This document shows, in pieces, positions 1-14,070 of a stretch of 64,000 nucleotides of DNA. Both the position numbers and the translations under genes were made by a program. The notes beneath the pieces were generated by a model. That model did not search any database, was not told the origin of the DNA, and worked only from the letters and a program-made list of their open reading frames with translations. Position 1 is the first letter of the stretch; each line of letters opens with the position of its first letter. The DNA is from Tachypleus tridentatus (lineage: Eukaryota; Arthropoda; Merostomata; Xiphosura; Limulidae): assembly GCF_004210375.1 (NCBI RefSeq), contig NC_134825.1, positions 63,541,558 through 63,605,557 of the forward strand, written 5' to 3'.

Positions 1-354
1 AGGACGCAACCTAAGTTAGTATTTCTGTGTTACGTATTTCTAGGGAAGAAAAAACGAAAATACATTTTCCATTTCTTGCACATATCTAGTTATTAGACGT
101 AATAGTTTGTATATGTATGTAAAATATATGCATTAGAGCACATTCTGTGCCCAAAGTAAAGTTTGTCAGTAAGCAATGGCTGTGATAATACATCTATGCT
201 GATTTACAAAGTTATGTTTTCTTTGTTAATTTATATATTGCTTTACTAGAGAGCGCATGATGAAAATCTAGAAAACCTATGAACGTTAAGGCCTCCATCG
301 AATCTATAATTTTTTTGCAGAATATAGAAATAACAACATGAATCGTAGAATTAA
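1..354. other. AT-rich DNA, no gene seen
   Basis: I see no exon or known repeat here. A short CTAGAGAGCGC motif lies near 247-257, one of several similar motifs in the window. Confidence 0.5.
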
Positions 355-618
355 GGCCCGGCATGGCCAAGTGGTTAAAGCACTCGACCAGCAATCTGAA
401 GGTCGCAGTTCGAATCGCTGTTACACTAAACATGCTCGCCCTTTCAGCCGTGGGGGTATTATAATGTGACAGTCAATCCCACTATTCGTTGGTAAAACAG
501 TAGCCCAAGAGTTGGCGGTGGTGACCAGCTGCCTTCCCTCTAGTCTTACACTGCTAAATTAGGGACGGCTAGCGCAGACAGCCCTCGTGTAACTTTGCGC
601 GAAATTCAAAAGACAAAC
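355..618 (+). repeat. SINE1 copy (tRNA-headed)
   Basis: The copy begins with a tRNA-like head (GGCCCGGCATGGCC, then the B-box-like GTTCGAATC). The family body follows: the 'ccctttcagccgtggggg' segment, a 'ccctctagtcttacactgc' segment, and a tail ending in 'gcgcgaaattcaaaa'. Several point changes and a short internal deletion relative to other copies mark it as moderately old. Confidence 0.9.
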
Positions 619-1195
619 TAGAATCGGCGAGTGATTCCCATATACCCAAACACCAGAGAGAGAGATTCCTTTCAGTGTTAGCTATTGCATCTATTTACTT
701 AGTGAATTAGTAAGGAAATTATTTTTAAGATTTTGTAAGTTAGATATGCATTAGTATTAAAACTTCTGTTCAAACTGGTGTAAGCTAAATTTTAATGTTG
801 TAATTTGTTTATTAGCTATAAAGCATAGAGCAATTAAAAAATTTCAAGCACGTGATCTCAAGATTTTTAGCATAAGCTAAGTTACAAATATGAGATAGTT
901 ATGAAGTATCATGAGTGATTTTCTAGATACAGGAATGAATGAATGAATTAACTATTGCAGTTACTTCGTTCAGGTCGATTTATTGTACATTAGCTAACAT
1001 CATGTGTAATGTCACAACATTGTTGAAATTCTATTTTGGTGAAAAATAATTTTTTCATTGTGAATCTGTTTATTTTTCAATTTAACCTAATAAACATATT
1101 CCATAATTCTTCAAATCGTCTGATTTATTTTACTATGCGGATTGTAACTGGGAGTTTAAAAAACAACAACAAATTTTAACAAAAAAATTCAAAAC
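619..1195. other. AT-rich spacer between two SINE1 copies
   Basis: Nothing recognisable apart from a short GAAT run near 935-948. Confidence 0.5.
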
Positions 1196-1206
1196 TTGAA
1201 ATTAGC

Positions 1207-1470
1207 TTGTTTGTTTTGGAATTTCGCACAAAGCTGCTCGAGGGCTATTTGTGCTAGCCGTCCCTAATTTAGCAGTGTAAGACTAGAGGGAAGGCAGCTA
1301 GTCATCACCACCCACCGTAAACTCTTTTACCAACGAATAGTGAGATTGACCGTACATTATAACGCCCCCACGGCTAAAAGGGGCGAGCATATTTGGTGCG
1401 AACGGGATTCGAACCCGCGACCCTCGGATTATGAGTCGCACACCTTAACACGCTTAGCCATGCCAGGCCC
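1207..1470 (-). repeat. SINE1 copy with target-site duplication
   Basis: Full-length minus-strand copy, with the tRNA-like head at the right end (gggattcgaacccgcgaccc). An 11-bp direct repeat TTGAAATTAGC flanks it at 1196-1206 and 1471-1481, so the insertion boundaries are exact and retroposition is supported. Confidence 0.93.
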
Positions 1471-1481
1471 TTGAAATTAGC

Positions 1482-2767
1482 ACAGGAGTTATCTTGTTCA
1501 TTGTTAAATTTACATAAAGTGACGCTGAAATAATTATGTAAATAATATTGCCACTTGATCTTTAAGAACGGAACAACTGTGTATCAGAATGAAGTTCTAA
1601 ATAGAAAACAAAACAAAACAAAAAATCAGAAAACAAAACGAAGGAAATTGATATATTTATTCAGGATTCAAACAGCTTTGGTAATGTACATTTCAAATGA
1701 TTTATTCGGACAAAACACCGTGGTTAACTTTGGATAATTCATTAATATAATAAACTAATCGAACAATGTTTTGCAAGTGTATTCAAAGGAAGAACACTTA
1801 TCGTTAAATTGGCTGAAGTTATAAATAATTCATACAAATTGCATTTCATCATTAAGTTTTAATCATCAGGTAAACCAAGCCGCAGAATGTAAATCACACA
1901 TACAAGTAATCCCTTCTTATAAAAAATACCGCAAATATTAATATGACAATAAAAATAGCTGCAGTTTAAACTACTTATACATTAAGTACTATTTGGGTAC
2001 TAATATTAGTTTCTAATCTGAAACCAACGTACTATATTGTATAAGTTTTAAAGCAAACTCACAATTCCTTGCGTTTACAAACTTCCAAATATTAATCTTT
2101 CTAAGCAGCTTTTATAGGCTTTTTATTTAATCAAAGCATACATACAACTGTGTATTTACTACTTCCGTTTCTTAAAAACATACACATTTTTAAACACGCA
2201 TACTTCTTAACATAGACACAGGCAATATTGTATGTCTGGTATTTTTTATTAAACAATAAAATAGATTTAATGGCTTCCCAGTAAAGGAATATAACATATT
2301 CAGTCAGTGCAGCATTTGATATTCTTTACTTGAGATAACAGAATGTGTGTTCAGCCAACGAACTGGCTGTTATTTAACCATCGAGACAACATATACATAC
2401 ACAGTCAAGTCAATGCTGTTTCTTTAATATCCATTCCTTAAGGCAAGCCATGCCCTGTTAATACTATGTATTTGATACGTTTTCTTAAAACAATACACGT
2501 CAGTTAAAGTAGTATTTTGTATTTTTTTTCCTTATGATAACGCACCTCCAGTCAAAGCTGTGACTGATATTCCTCTCTTAAAATATCTAGTCAAAACAGT
2601 GGTTGATATATTTTTTCTTACAAGTTTAACAAAACACATAGTTCAAGCAAATAACTCTTTGATGCATTTCCTAAAGATAAACTGGTTTCCAATTAATGCT
2701 GTGTATATACGAGACTTTCATATTAAGAAAACAAGTAGGTTCAAAACATCAACTTAACATGTAGACA
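1482..2767. other. AT-rich DNA, no gene seen
   Basis: Only short chance open frames with lysine-, asparagine- and isoleucine-rich translations. No repeat family recognised. Confidence 0.5.
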
Positions 2768-2869
2768 TGAAACCCTATAACCTAGAGTACTTTCAAAAGG
2801 TAGACCGTTTTTCTTCAAAAGAAAATAAAAAAGTCCACTTTTTGAAAGTGCTTCAATTATAGGGTTTCA
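2768..2869. repeat. Inverted repeat hairpin (MITE-like)
   Basis: Arms of about 37 bases (2768-2804 and 2833-2869) are imperfect reverse complements around a loop of about 28 bases. The left arm starts TGAAACCCTATAACC and the right arm ends TATAGGGTTTCA. A single-arm relative lies near 17068-17118, so this belongs to a dispersed sequence. Confidence 0.75.
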
Positions 2870-5800
2870 GATTTGTCTGTAAGACATTTGCAGTGAATGC
2901 TGTATTTTCTACTTTCTCAAGATTAACATGCATTTAACCAACATTTACTTTATAATGACCAAACCTCAAACAATTTGCAGTGAATGATGGTATAATTTCT
3001 GTTTAGGATCCTTACTGGACATACTAATCATGTAAATTCTATTTGGCACAATAAAGTTATACATACAAAGTTTGTCTTTTAATGTCAGAAACTAGTGAAG
3101 TTTTATAATGAAGAAAAACATTAAGTGCTTATAATTTACAACTAAAACCAAAAACCACATCCAATAACAAGTCACAGAAAACTAAATGATTAACCAGAGA
3201 CACACCTCACAAAAACACAGGGTAACTAATTTTACTTAATAAATAAAAAATATTGGATGGTACTCTTTTCATACTTAATAAATTATACAGAATTTTAAGT
3301 ATAGCAAATTACACATTTTACACACACACATAAAAAAGTTTAATATGACATTCATAGGTAATAATCCACAGAAGTTAAGAAACAGCTAACCTTCTTTAAG
3401 AGTCCACAAAAAATTTTGAGTAGTTATTAATAGTAAAATTTGATACTTAATAATAAACCAAAAGTGGGAAATAAGTTAATAATTCTTAAATCTCTGATTA
3501 TGAAGGAGTAACTAACCACATTAAAAAACTGAAACAAATGAAAGTTATTGTTTTTATTAGATTAGAAATTAAGAGATTGTTATTGATGTAGTACAAAGAG
3601 TGGACATATTAATACAAAAATATTTTTTAGGAAGAATTTAATAACAATATCCTTTAAAGTATTCATGAAATGGAAACATTTTTTTTTGCTTTTCTACATT
3701 GTGAAAGCAGCTGTAAAATCAAAGACATACAATAATTTTGAAACACAACTGATTTTGTAGCTCATTTACAAGTAGAACCTGAATTGTTTAAATTAATTTC
3801 TTGCCTTAGTTAAAATCTCAAACACACAGAGTAACTGATACACAACTATTATAATGCTTGACTGATGTTAATTTTGTTTTCACATTTATTTTTTGAAAGG
3901 CCATGGTTTTAAGTACAAATTATTTTAAATAATAAAATAAAAACATTTAAGATTTATAAAATATGTGTAATAAATACTGTTAAAAATGAGCACTGGTCCT
4001 GTTAAATTAACATGTACACAGAGAAGTCAAGATAATAATGTGTTCGTTCTTTGATTGTTTTGTTTTTTTTAAATTCTAGAACTTTATATACATGGATCAA
4101 TAAGAGGTTTCTTTATAAGAAATTTATCCATACAACTTAAAGCAACCTTAGCAAAATGAATATAAATTCTTAATTGGAGTTTTAAAATAAAAACAAAATA
4201 TAAAGAATACAATAAATAAAAATATTCAAACATATTATAAAAACAGCAAAAAAAAAGCTAGTAAGTACAGTACAATAAAAACTTGTACACTGATATACAT
4301 TTTGATACAAAGAAATATACTTTTACACAGCCTTCCAAGCACAATAACAATCTTATGGTAATACAGCTTAAGAACTCAGTGACAATACACTGAGCTGTAC
4401 AGATTGTAGAGTGCAAAAATGTTTTAAAATGCAATTTGTATGCCATTCCTACAAGAATACAACATTATTCTACGACTAGATGCCTTGCTTAAAATCAACA
4501 TAATAAACAAATTTAACTATTATTGCTTGGCAACATACACAAGCTCTAGTTGCAATATAAAAACGACAAAGTAATTTCTGATTTAAAGTCACAAACAGCA
4601 CGTGCAACAAAGATCACCATGCTTTCTCCAATATACTATAAACTCCCAGTTTAACTCAATATTCTTCTTGTGTCTTTTAATGAAAAAACAAATCATAAAC
4701 AGTTAATTTCTTTTGTAAATTTAAACCATTATTTGACAAAAGCCTATGTTTGTGTGGTTATTTGCTGATAAATGGCAAACCTAGGGACTGATGGCCACTA
4801 ACCCTAGCATTTACATTAAGACCCTCAGAAATGATGAAGTGGGGGAGGGGGAGGAGAGAGTAGTCCATAGCTTACCAATGTGTTGAAAGTGCACATCAAC
4901 TAGTAAAACAAATTGAGCAAAGAAAGTCCTATAAAAATGATCAATTAGCAAAAAAACAACACATGTTAAACTAATTATGCAGGTAACACTTGAATCCACA
5001 CTCTTTCTTAAACAAGTATGTGAGAATCTGACTCTTGATGTCTCTTTAAAAGTTGTGACGCAGTAAAATATTCTTAAGCAACAATTAGGCACTGTAGTTA
5101 CAAACTATTAACTGTTTGATACTGACTATAAATGTATTTTGATTAAAACTGAAAAAAACAAACGTATTAAAAACATATAACATAATAAACTTATGATTTC
5201 TACATATCAGTTCATTTTAAATGCATAAATATTTTTAAACTTCTTAAGAGACAAAACTCAAAGAATGCTGTATTTTACACCTTGTAAGATGCACTTTAAA
5301 AAAAATACTTTAACAAGTCCCCACACATCTTCCAAGACAAAAGTGATGGGTTAAGGCAAGAGGTTAGCTTATTGTTTACTCAAAATGGCCTCTCATACAA
5401 ATCATAATCTCATTAGTTACCAATTACAAGTACTTTCAACAGCATAAAACATTCCATGTAACTAATACTGTTGATATGTGAAGAATATGATGTATTTAAC
5501 TGTAGTTATTCAGTAGATTAAAAAATGGCAAGGCTGCATCAAGGTGATGGTTGCTGAATCAAGAAATATTTTCTTAGAATTGTCTTTCCAAAATTAGGAT
5601 GAATCTTCCACAAATTAGTGTCTTACAAGATGTAAAATACAGTAACTTTTAGAAGAAAAATATTTGATTTAGTGCACTGTAATTATTTACATACCTTACC
5701 AAGTACTTTTATATAAAGAAACACAAAAACTATAACATAACAAATAAGAAGCAATGAATTATAGATCTCTTCTCATAACAGACATTCTATTTAGTATTAG

Positions 5801-6600
5801 TTGTAGTGAAGTTTACCATTCCTGTAAATATGTTTCAAACAATTTAATTACACACACAATGGCAAACAACATGTCTAAAATTTATGTTCACAAAATTGTT
5901 TCCCCGTGTTTCAGTGGTAGAAGATTTGAACATTCATTACAAAATCTTCATTAAATCAAGAACACTGGTAGGCACATGGACTGTTCATTTGTGTACTGTA
6001 ATTCTTTACAGATTGTTTGTGCTGTAATACTTCCCACATCGATAAAGAAATATTAATAAACTTGTTAAAATAATTTCAAGGCACCCTACATTTACTTTTG
6101 TACAATATTTACCATTTTAATTCTATTATCAAAATATGTTTTTGTAAGATAAATGATACTCTCAAATTGTTCAATTCACCAATTATCTTTCTTTCTCACA
6201 ATAAAAAATCATGTGTAATAAACTGCAAAAGTACACCTACTAATGTATTCTCAAAAGTAAAACATATTAAAGAATCACCTTTATATTTAAAATTAACATT
6301 GAGCAAGTTTATATAATTTTTCAATTATATTTTACATTGAGGCTTGTACCAAATTCTGATACTTCCTACTTACTGTATAGTTAAAATATTTTTCAACAAA
6401 TTATTAGCCTGAAATTTATGTTTTTCAATTTAAGTCTACAGAGACTACAATATATACCAAACACTTAGTTTTTTCAGCCACTTTCAGTGTAAAAAGTGGA
6501 GAGACTGTTGAACTGAAAACAATAAAAACTAAAATAAAATGTTAATCTTGTTGAAACAAGTATTGCAATATTAAGATTAAAACTTCAATTTCAACTTAAA
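2870..6600. other. Long AT-rich stretch, no gene seen
   Basis: Open frames here are short, low-complexity and without recognisable domains. It lies about 7-11 kb beyond the Par-4 stop codon on that gene's downstream side. It could be 3' flank; nothing in the sequence shows that it is transcribed. Confidence 0.45.
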
Positions 6601-6639
6601 AAATCAAGAAATCAAACAAAAATCTGATGAGGGAAATAA

Positions 6640-7560
6640 CTTACTGAGTTAGCCATGACATAATGAAAAAAGGCTAAAGCAACAGTATAAATTATGGACC
6701 ACAAGTGACTAAGTGGTCCTTCAAGGCTGTAACTGCCACCAATCTTCCAAAAACCAAAAATTTAAACCCATTTTTGTGTTTCAGAAAATCATAAATGTAT
6801 GTTTTAAATTCTTGTAAAATAATGGCCTCCACTACTACTACTGAGAGCTAAGTCCATAAGCCAATCATCTTGTTATAAAATTACAAGTGTCTCAATTGGA
6901 ACTTGGTCTGTCTTTTTCCAAATCTTAAAATTTGTCTTTTCATCTCATGGTCTTCATAACATTGCACAAATAAATCAGATTCTTTATCCTATTAATACAT
7001 GGATAATCTTGTAAACTACAATAATTTCATCTCTGACCCTTCTTTTCTCAAAAGAAAATGAGCTAAGAGATTTTAACCAATCTCCATTATTTAACTTTTC
7101 CATCCATGGAATCATCCTAGTAGCTTTCCTCTGAACCCTCTTATGTATGGATGCCAAAAGTATACATAGTATTCCAGGTGAGGACAAACTAGCAATTTGT
7201 ATAGAAATAATTACCATCTTTAGACTTGTTATAAATGTTTCTATAAATTCAAACTAAAATTCTATGTTTTAATATTAAACTCATGACCACTGACTTGATG
7301 GTTTGAATAACTTATCCACAAGTATGTGAAGATCTCTTTCTTTATCATTATATTAAGTTCCCATCTATTTAACCATGTACTAAGTTTATTTTAACCCAAG
7401 TGCATTACTTTGCATTTAAAGGTAATTCAAAATTTGACAAATATTTGTCCAACTAACCAAAGTCATTCTTAAATACTTGAATGTCTTCAACATACCTAAA
7501 ATATTCAAGGGTTTAATGCCACCTACAAACTACTACTTTACTAGTTATGCCCCTATCAAA
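6640..7560 (-). mobile_element. CR1-like LINE fragment (C-terminal RT region)
   Basis: Minus-strand translation of 7217-6984 gives HKRVQRKATRMI, then SFSFEKRRVRDEIIVVYK. This is the conserved tail after the reverse transcriptase of CR1/L2-type LINEs (family pattern LERVQRRATKMI ... FSLEKRRLRGDLIAVYK). Upstream on the same strand a KERDLHILVDKL-like block matches the usual KDLGVLVD motif. Stops and frame changes between blocks show it is dead. The polymerase core is absent. Confidence 0.75.
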
Positions 7561-7875
7561 ATCATTAATGTAACAAAAACCACTGACCTCTGCTGTTACT
7601 TCAAACACTTATAAAAGCTTTCAAAAATCAATAATTATTAAATACAGCTAATTTATGCTCAAAATTGGCAGGGGTTTAAGCTCATTACCTTCCAAAATAT
7701 ATTATTTGTAGAATGAAACAAAGTGTTATTTGTGTATTCAGAGGAAGAGGGGGTTAGAATAATAGTGATGAAAAAAGAAAGTTGAAATGTCACTATCTCA
7801 TGAAAATAATTTTCTCCATGTCATAATAAATTATTTTAGTTTTGGTGTTGGTATTTTAACAAACTTTTCCAACTA

Positions 7876-7996
7876 CCTATACAAAATAAGCTGTTTAGAC
7901 TGTGATGATTTCTATATTGGACAGATAGGAAATAAGTGTTCAATCAAAAATAATGCACAGGCCAATAATCATATCTGTTTGAACATGTCAAGCTAA
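7876..7996 (+). mobile_element. GIY-YIG remnant, Penelope-type
   Basis: One short frame reads LYKISCLDCDDFYIGQIG, resembling the start of GIY-YIG endonuclease domains of Penelope-like elements (pattern YxIxCxxCxxxYIGxTGR). The frame ends at a stop soon after and the rest of the domain is not recognisable. The assignment rests on this single motif. Confidence 0.5.
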
Positions 7997-8471
7997 ACCA
8001 TCTCTTAATGTCTATGATCATTAAGGAGTCTCTCAAATTGTTTGATATATCATTCTTGAAATTTGATTGGCTTTTATTAGAACTTGTCAATTTTTAAAAA
8101 CTTTTATTGTTGTTCACAATATGTTTCGAACAATTTTATAACACACACACTACTTTTTTGTTTACATTCTCAGTTTCAACCACCAAAATTAAGGTTTTAA
8201 ACAATGAGTATTCATGCTATCCCCTAAGTAAAAAACATCAGGGGCAAAACAGTCCAAGGAAAAAAAAATACAATTTACATTAGTTATTTACATGTCACAT
8301 GTGATAACAAAGTATGATTTGACCTCAAATTTCACAAACGTTTTAAGAATAAAATATCTGTTTTAGTGACCATGGTGTATCAATTGTTCTTTAAGCTAAC
8401 AGTATATTATTAAAAATGTCAGAAATAAATTTTAAGAAATCTTTAACCACATTTCAACCACTTGCAACATG

Positions 8472-8597
8472 TGTCTGTTTCTTGTTAAATACAAAGCTAC
8501 ACAAAGGACTATCTATGCTGTGCCCACCAAGCATACAGATACCAGGTTTTTAATTTTATAAGCTTTCAGTGTTATTGCTTAACCACAGTAGGGGAAG
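8472..8597 (-). repeat. SINE2 copy, old
   Basis: Follows the second SINE type: 'acaaagctacacaaaggactatctatgctg' at the tail side, then a degraded tRNA-like head ending 'aaccacagtagggg'. Strongly diverged. Confidence 0.65.
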
Positions 8598-8862
8598 AGA
8601 CTTAAGTCAAAAGCATTCCACACTGCATTACAAATAAGTGAATAGTCTACTAGATAAACATGATAAGCCATCCACCTGTCACATCATATCTTGGCCCCTG
8701 TGGTAACAACCAACATGCATCATGCTTTCTGCCATGTGAAGCAAGTTTGTCTTTTTAAATATCTTCCAGATATATATATAAAATGGATAATGCACTACTT
8801 TGAGTATATAATTAGATCTGATGGTACATCAGTACTGCTAGTGATGTGTACAAAATTAAACT

Positions 8863-8863
8863 G

Positions 8864-8900
<37 letters not shown>
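8863..8900. repeat. (AT)n microsatellite
   Basis: Uninterrupted TA dinucleotide run of about 17-18 units. Confidence 0.95.
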
Positions 8901-11900
8901 CTACATACTGGTGCAAACATAATCATTGGCTGAAATTCCCCATTACATTTGCCTGATTTCCAAGGAGACACATGGATGCAATGTCATCAAATTTTGTCCA
9001 AAGGAAACTCCTGTCTACAATTTTATAATGACCAGCACGTTTTATCCACAGCACATTTCAATTTTGAAACTGTCCAAATTAAAGACTAATTCTTCAGCTC
9101 AATAGGCTAACAAAGCCACAAATATGAAACAGTGCAAAGAAAATCCCCTAAAATTTACATCAACACAACTGATAATTTTCAGGGTCATAACTCTTGATCA
9201 AGTAGGGATATTTGTTTGAGAATGAGTTTTTACACACATTTAAATCATTTATGAAGAAAAACATTTGAAAATAATTTTAGAATATAAGAAAGTCAAAATG
9301 CTAATTAAGCAATACTTAAAATAAATGACCAAATACACATAAAAAAAAAGTTTTTGTGAAATACTAGAAATAGGATAGTTATTCTCAATACATATGTTGT
9401 TAATAGATTGAAATTACTTTTTCAAAAACACATTCATAAAACATTTATTTAGAAATAATTCCAATAAGAAATATTAATAATTATTTTATATAATATTACA
9501 AACATTCAGCTTGTACAAGTAGTGTACAAATAAAATAAGCCATTACATTTGTCTACTTTATTTATTCATATAAAATTAATACTTAATTTTCAATGAAATT
9601 TTAATGTATTAGTTCTTCTCATTTTGATATAGTGCCAAACTGATGAAGCAGCTGCCAAGGTTACGAAAATTTTACGCTTCAGCTAATTATTCTTAAAAAT
9701 ACACATACAAATGGAGTTGATTCAAACAATACAAACTAACAGTAGTTAACAATGGCAAACACATGGAAATTGATTTAAACAGCTATTAAATTTGCAGCCT
9801 TTTTTTTTTAATCAGTGCCAGGGTAAAACAAATTCAATTTTATGTTTCTCAAGATTATCTTTGACTAAATTCTTATTACAAATAGTGATAATAATAATAA
9901 TAAAAAATAGCAAGAATGATTGAAGACCCTACAAAAACAACTAAATAAGATCTTCAAAGAAATATTCTAAAACAGGTTTGTAAGCTTGAAGTGCCATAAA
10001 ATTTACAATTTCTTTACCTATCGACCCTTGGAATATAAAACGTGAATAACTTAACTGCATAGGAAGACAGAGCTGAAATATCAGAAAATGGCTAGGATGT
10101 CATCTAAGTTATTAATTATATCATAAAGTAGAGATTACAAATTTATTTTTGTACCAAGGATTTACTTATCACAATTAAAATTTCTTTTACTGACCTATAT
10201 AAGTTATCTTTTTGTTTTAAGAACACTTGAAAATTAAAAACAGAAATCAGTGTCACTTCACAATAATAATGCACTTGAGCAGCTAAATGCACATCTCAAA
10301 CAAAGGGATGAAAACTGCTATTACTACTATTTTCATAGGTAGAGTCTACACATTAAGTAAATATACAAAGGTAACTTCATTACCACATCAAGAAATGTAA
10401 TTTTTTTCTTCAAAAAGGAGTTTTATGCTCCAACTGAATTTTACATAAAAAACATTTAATATTATGATTAGGTATTAAATTCTTTACCATTCAACCAACT
10501 TATGAAACATTATATGTTATGGTTTTTGATTTGTTAATTATATAATAATCCTAATACATGTAATACTAGTTCAATGGTGGTTTTTTATTTGTGAAATACA
10601 TAAAATTCCAAAAGAAACAAAAACAAAACCAAACCAAAACCAATAAAAGGAATAAATAAGCCTTCACATATTTCTTATAAATACCAACATAACACTTCAT
10701 AATAAATGTCATTCACACATAAATTAATTAGGGCATCTAAACGTATCTTCCCTGTTTTTCTGTCTTTTTTAGTAAATGGGTTTACAAAATAAAGAGCAGT
10801 ACCTGCCAGTGATAACCAGATTCCAGTTTGCTATCAAATATTTGCAAGATACTGTTGCTAATCTCAAACTAAAATATTGTTGGCTATCATTAAAAAAATA
10901 ATGATGATGAGCAGTTATTCACCATTTTATACGTTCATTGCGATAAAGTCAATACATACAAAATAAAAAATAAAATTCTAATTAAAAATTTATTAAGGTA
11001 AATTTGTTCTTTTGGAAAGTTGACACTGGAATGTTTAAGGCTGAGCTAGCATTGTTTTGTAATGAGAAACCGAAAGAACATTTAATTACTAATTGCATAG
11101 GATAACTTCACGATATTTTGATTAAATGTGTACAACTGAAGGCCTACTATCCTAAAAAACAATAATTTTTATAAGACTGTTTCAAGGTTTAGTATTTATA
11201 CAAAACATTTAACCATTTTGAAAATAATGGATAGATAAAAACATTATCTCTTTCAAGTTAAAATGTGCATTATTTGAACATTAAATCTGATATTCAAATA
11301 ATACACCTGTCAAAATATTAAGCAAAAATAGCCAAGTCTACATTTCAATTTGGAACAGAAAGCTGGAAATATTGATTTATTTATTCCTAAACTCATGGAG
11401 GGATTGACTTACTCATAAAAAAATTATAGAATGATTCATTTAGTTTTATACAAGACTATATTCTCTTAAAAGGTAATTAACTGATCAAGAAAAATAATTA
11501 AAGATCTGTAACATTTTATTTCAGTTATTTATAGTCTGTCAATCTCACCACCAAAGAATTTTCTTAAACCCACTTTGAATTTTAAACCAGGTGGTTAAGA
11601 CATTGATGAAAAATCAAACCAACTACAAACAGCTATTTTTAACTAAAACCAAGCATAATAACACTTTAGAAGAAATTACTGGATGAACCTTTTGAAAACA
11701 TTTTTTTATTCTGTTTTCCAGAATATTCAATTATCCATATGGAACTTAACAAAAAAAAAAAAAAAAAGAAACTTGATTTTCAGAGTTCAAATTATATCAC
11801 TATAGTTTTAATAAGTCAGACAACTGAACTTTTAATGTGAATAAAATTTTAATAAAGTATATAATAAAAATATATCAAAATCATAAAAAATGGCCTTAAC

Positions 11901-12300
11901 CAATTTTGCAAATATTAGCTGGCAAAAAAAAGCTGTAAAAAAACTACATTGAAGTTTTTAAAGTTAGGGTTAATATTTTTGACCAAAAGATTGAGAACAA
12001 GAATATGCTTCATTTACAAGTACATTTAAATACACATTAAACAAAATTTAATAAGTTGTTATGAAATTTGGGATATAGAAATAGTTTATACAAGTAAAAT
12101 ATTTCACTCACCTCAATAAAATTACTTAAAGTAAGCCCTTTAATTTTTTGTGACAAAAAAAACAACAAGTCACAAACATGAGTGTTGGTTTGTGCTCATT
12201 TACATCACTGACAACTTTGAAACTGTAAGCCTATGCATCAGAAAAAAAACTTAACAATTTTATTTGAAATTTTCTCAAAGCTAATGAATTGTATTTTATT
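8901..12300. other. AT-rich DNA, no gene seen
   Basis: No exon recognised. Near 9638-9690 a 'ctgatgaagcagctgcc ... acgaaaattttacgcttc' segment resembles the 3' ends of Penelope-like or related retroelements. This is a resemblance only. Confidence 0.4.
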
Positions 12301-12305
12301 AAAAT

Positions 12306-12430
12306 TATTTTGTTTATTTGTTCTTAGTTAAGCAAAAAGCTATACAGTGGGCCATATTTGCAGTACCCACCACATATATCAAAAACCCGTTGTTGTTTTT
12401 TTTAAGTCCACAAATTATCACTGAGCCATT
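12306..12430 (-). repeat. SINE2 copy, very diverged
   Basis: Contains the family tail 'gttaagcaaaaagctatacagtgggcc' and a decayed head ending 'cactgagcc'. Identification rests on the tail half. Confidence 0.5.
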
Positions 12431-13980
12431 AAGGAGATATTAGAATTCTAGAAATATTTCTATCTTAGTAAAGTGATTTAGATATAAATGAAATTGGAAT
12501 GTTATTTTGTTTTAAAAACCAATGTAAACTTGAATTCCAGAGTTCATATTTTGTTTACTATATTTCTAACAAAGACAATGAAACTCATTAAATATTTTGG
12601 TATTACTAGATTTATTTTGCAGGATAATATATATGTATATACTTAATAAATAATGAAGTAACATACTTTCATTCTAAGTAACAATTTCAAATAAGTGAAA
12701 AATGTTTAAAAAAAGAAGTGAAACCACTAACTAACTATAAGACTAATCTGTAAGGAACCTTTCAAAATACCAAGAAAATGTTCCAAAACGTTTCATTCTT
12801 CAATGAATCTAAACACTATAAAATTATTTAGAATGCAAATTTTTTCTACTAAGTTCTAAAGATGATTTGAATGAAAAACATAACTGTTTGTAAAATATAT
12901 TTTTTGACAATTTATAATGGAATGCTTTATTCTCAATACATTTTTTCTTAACTTACAATTATAGCCAGACTTGTGGAACACTTACTCGTGTTGATTATGA
13001 ATTCACACAACCACAAATAAATATTTATAGATACATATACACAAATTCCTGAAAACAGGAAGTTTAAAACAAAGTTGGAAGGATTAAAGATATTCATAAG
13101 CTTTCTGAGTACAATATTATAAGAATGTTTCAATAAGTAGGCAAAAAACAATGACAAACACAAAACTTCCAGTATACTCCTTCACTTGATGTTCACACTT
13201 CTTTGTTACCATACAGGTTATATTTAAAAATTCATTGAATTTTTTGTTTCTAAAATATTTTGCTTCAATATAATACACATATTTATCATTAATATAATAT
13301 ATTAATTAATATTGATCTGTGTGAACTCTTAATCAGTGTTGATTTTTTTCTCAATAGTACAATTTCTCCCTTAACATTCTTCATAGAAACTTTTCTATAC
13401 CTAGTATTCATACAGGTGCCAGTTACAAAATTTTACCTATATTGAATTAGCTAATGAATAACAGTACTTAATAAAAAAAAACAACTAAGAGTCTTTAAAA
13501 ATACAAAACCTTAATACAGTAAAAATTAAATACACTTTTCAATGATGCTCCAAACTTAGAAAGTAAATTATGTAGAAGAATGATCAAAGAGAAGTACATT
13601 AATTTGATATTATTAACACTGGTGGAGAATTTGACTTTCAACATAACCACAAGACCCTTTCATTTCCCTCTAATGAATAACATAGAATAGAAAAGATTAT
13701 GATAAAATAATAAATTTGGATACAAACAAATTCCTTCCAGAAAAACCTTCTCGGTATGGAGTACACAGGTTTTAAAAATACAACTATAAGTGCTTTTCAC
13801 CAACAAAAAGAATATACAGACAAATATGGTTCTTAGTGTTATAGTAAAAATACAAATACACTAGTAAAGGAGGCAGTATAAGTTCTGTCAGAACTTAACT
13901 ATATGTATAAGGAGCTGCAAAAATAGATTGAGACTCTAACAAAAAGCTGCTTCCTAAGTGATCTATACAAAGAATAAAAC
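12431..13980 (-). other. Downstream flank / possible 3' UTR of Par-4
   Basis: AT-rich, directly downstream of the Par-4 stop codon on the minus strand. Several TTTATT (AATAAA on the gene strand) hexamers occur, too common in this composition to choose a poly(A) site. Confidence 0.35.
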
Positions 13981-14070
13981 TCACTTCATCTTTAGACTAG
14001 CCAATCCAGCGAGTAGGGAGTGATGCTCTTCCTCAAGTCTGTTTTTTTCAGAATGAGCAGTTGCAAGTTC
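13981..14070 (-). CDS. PAWR: Par-4 terminal coding exon (zipper, second half)
   Basis: Acceptor 'tatgtag', then 29 codons starting ELATAHSEKNRLEEEHHSLL and a TGA at 13983-13981. Continues the zipper heptads to the C-terminus, as in mammals, where the zipper is also C-terminal. Confidence 0.85.
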   Translation of the reverse strand, partial: ELATAHSEKNRLEEEHHSLLAGLASLKMK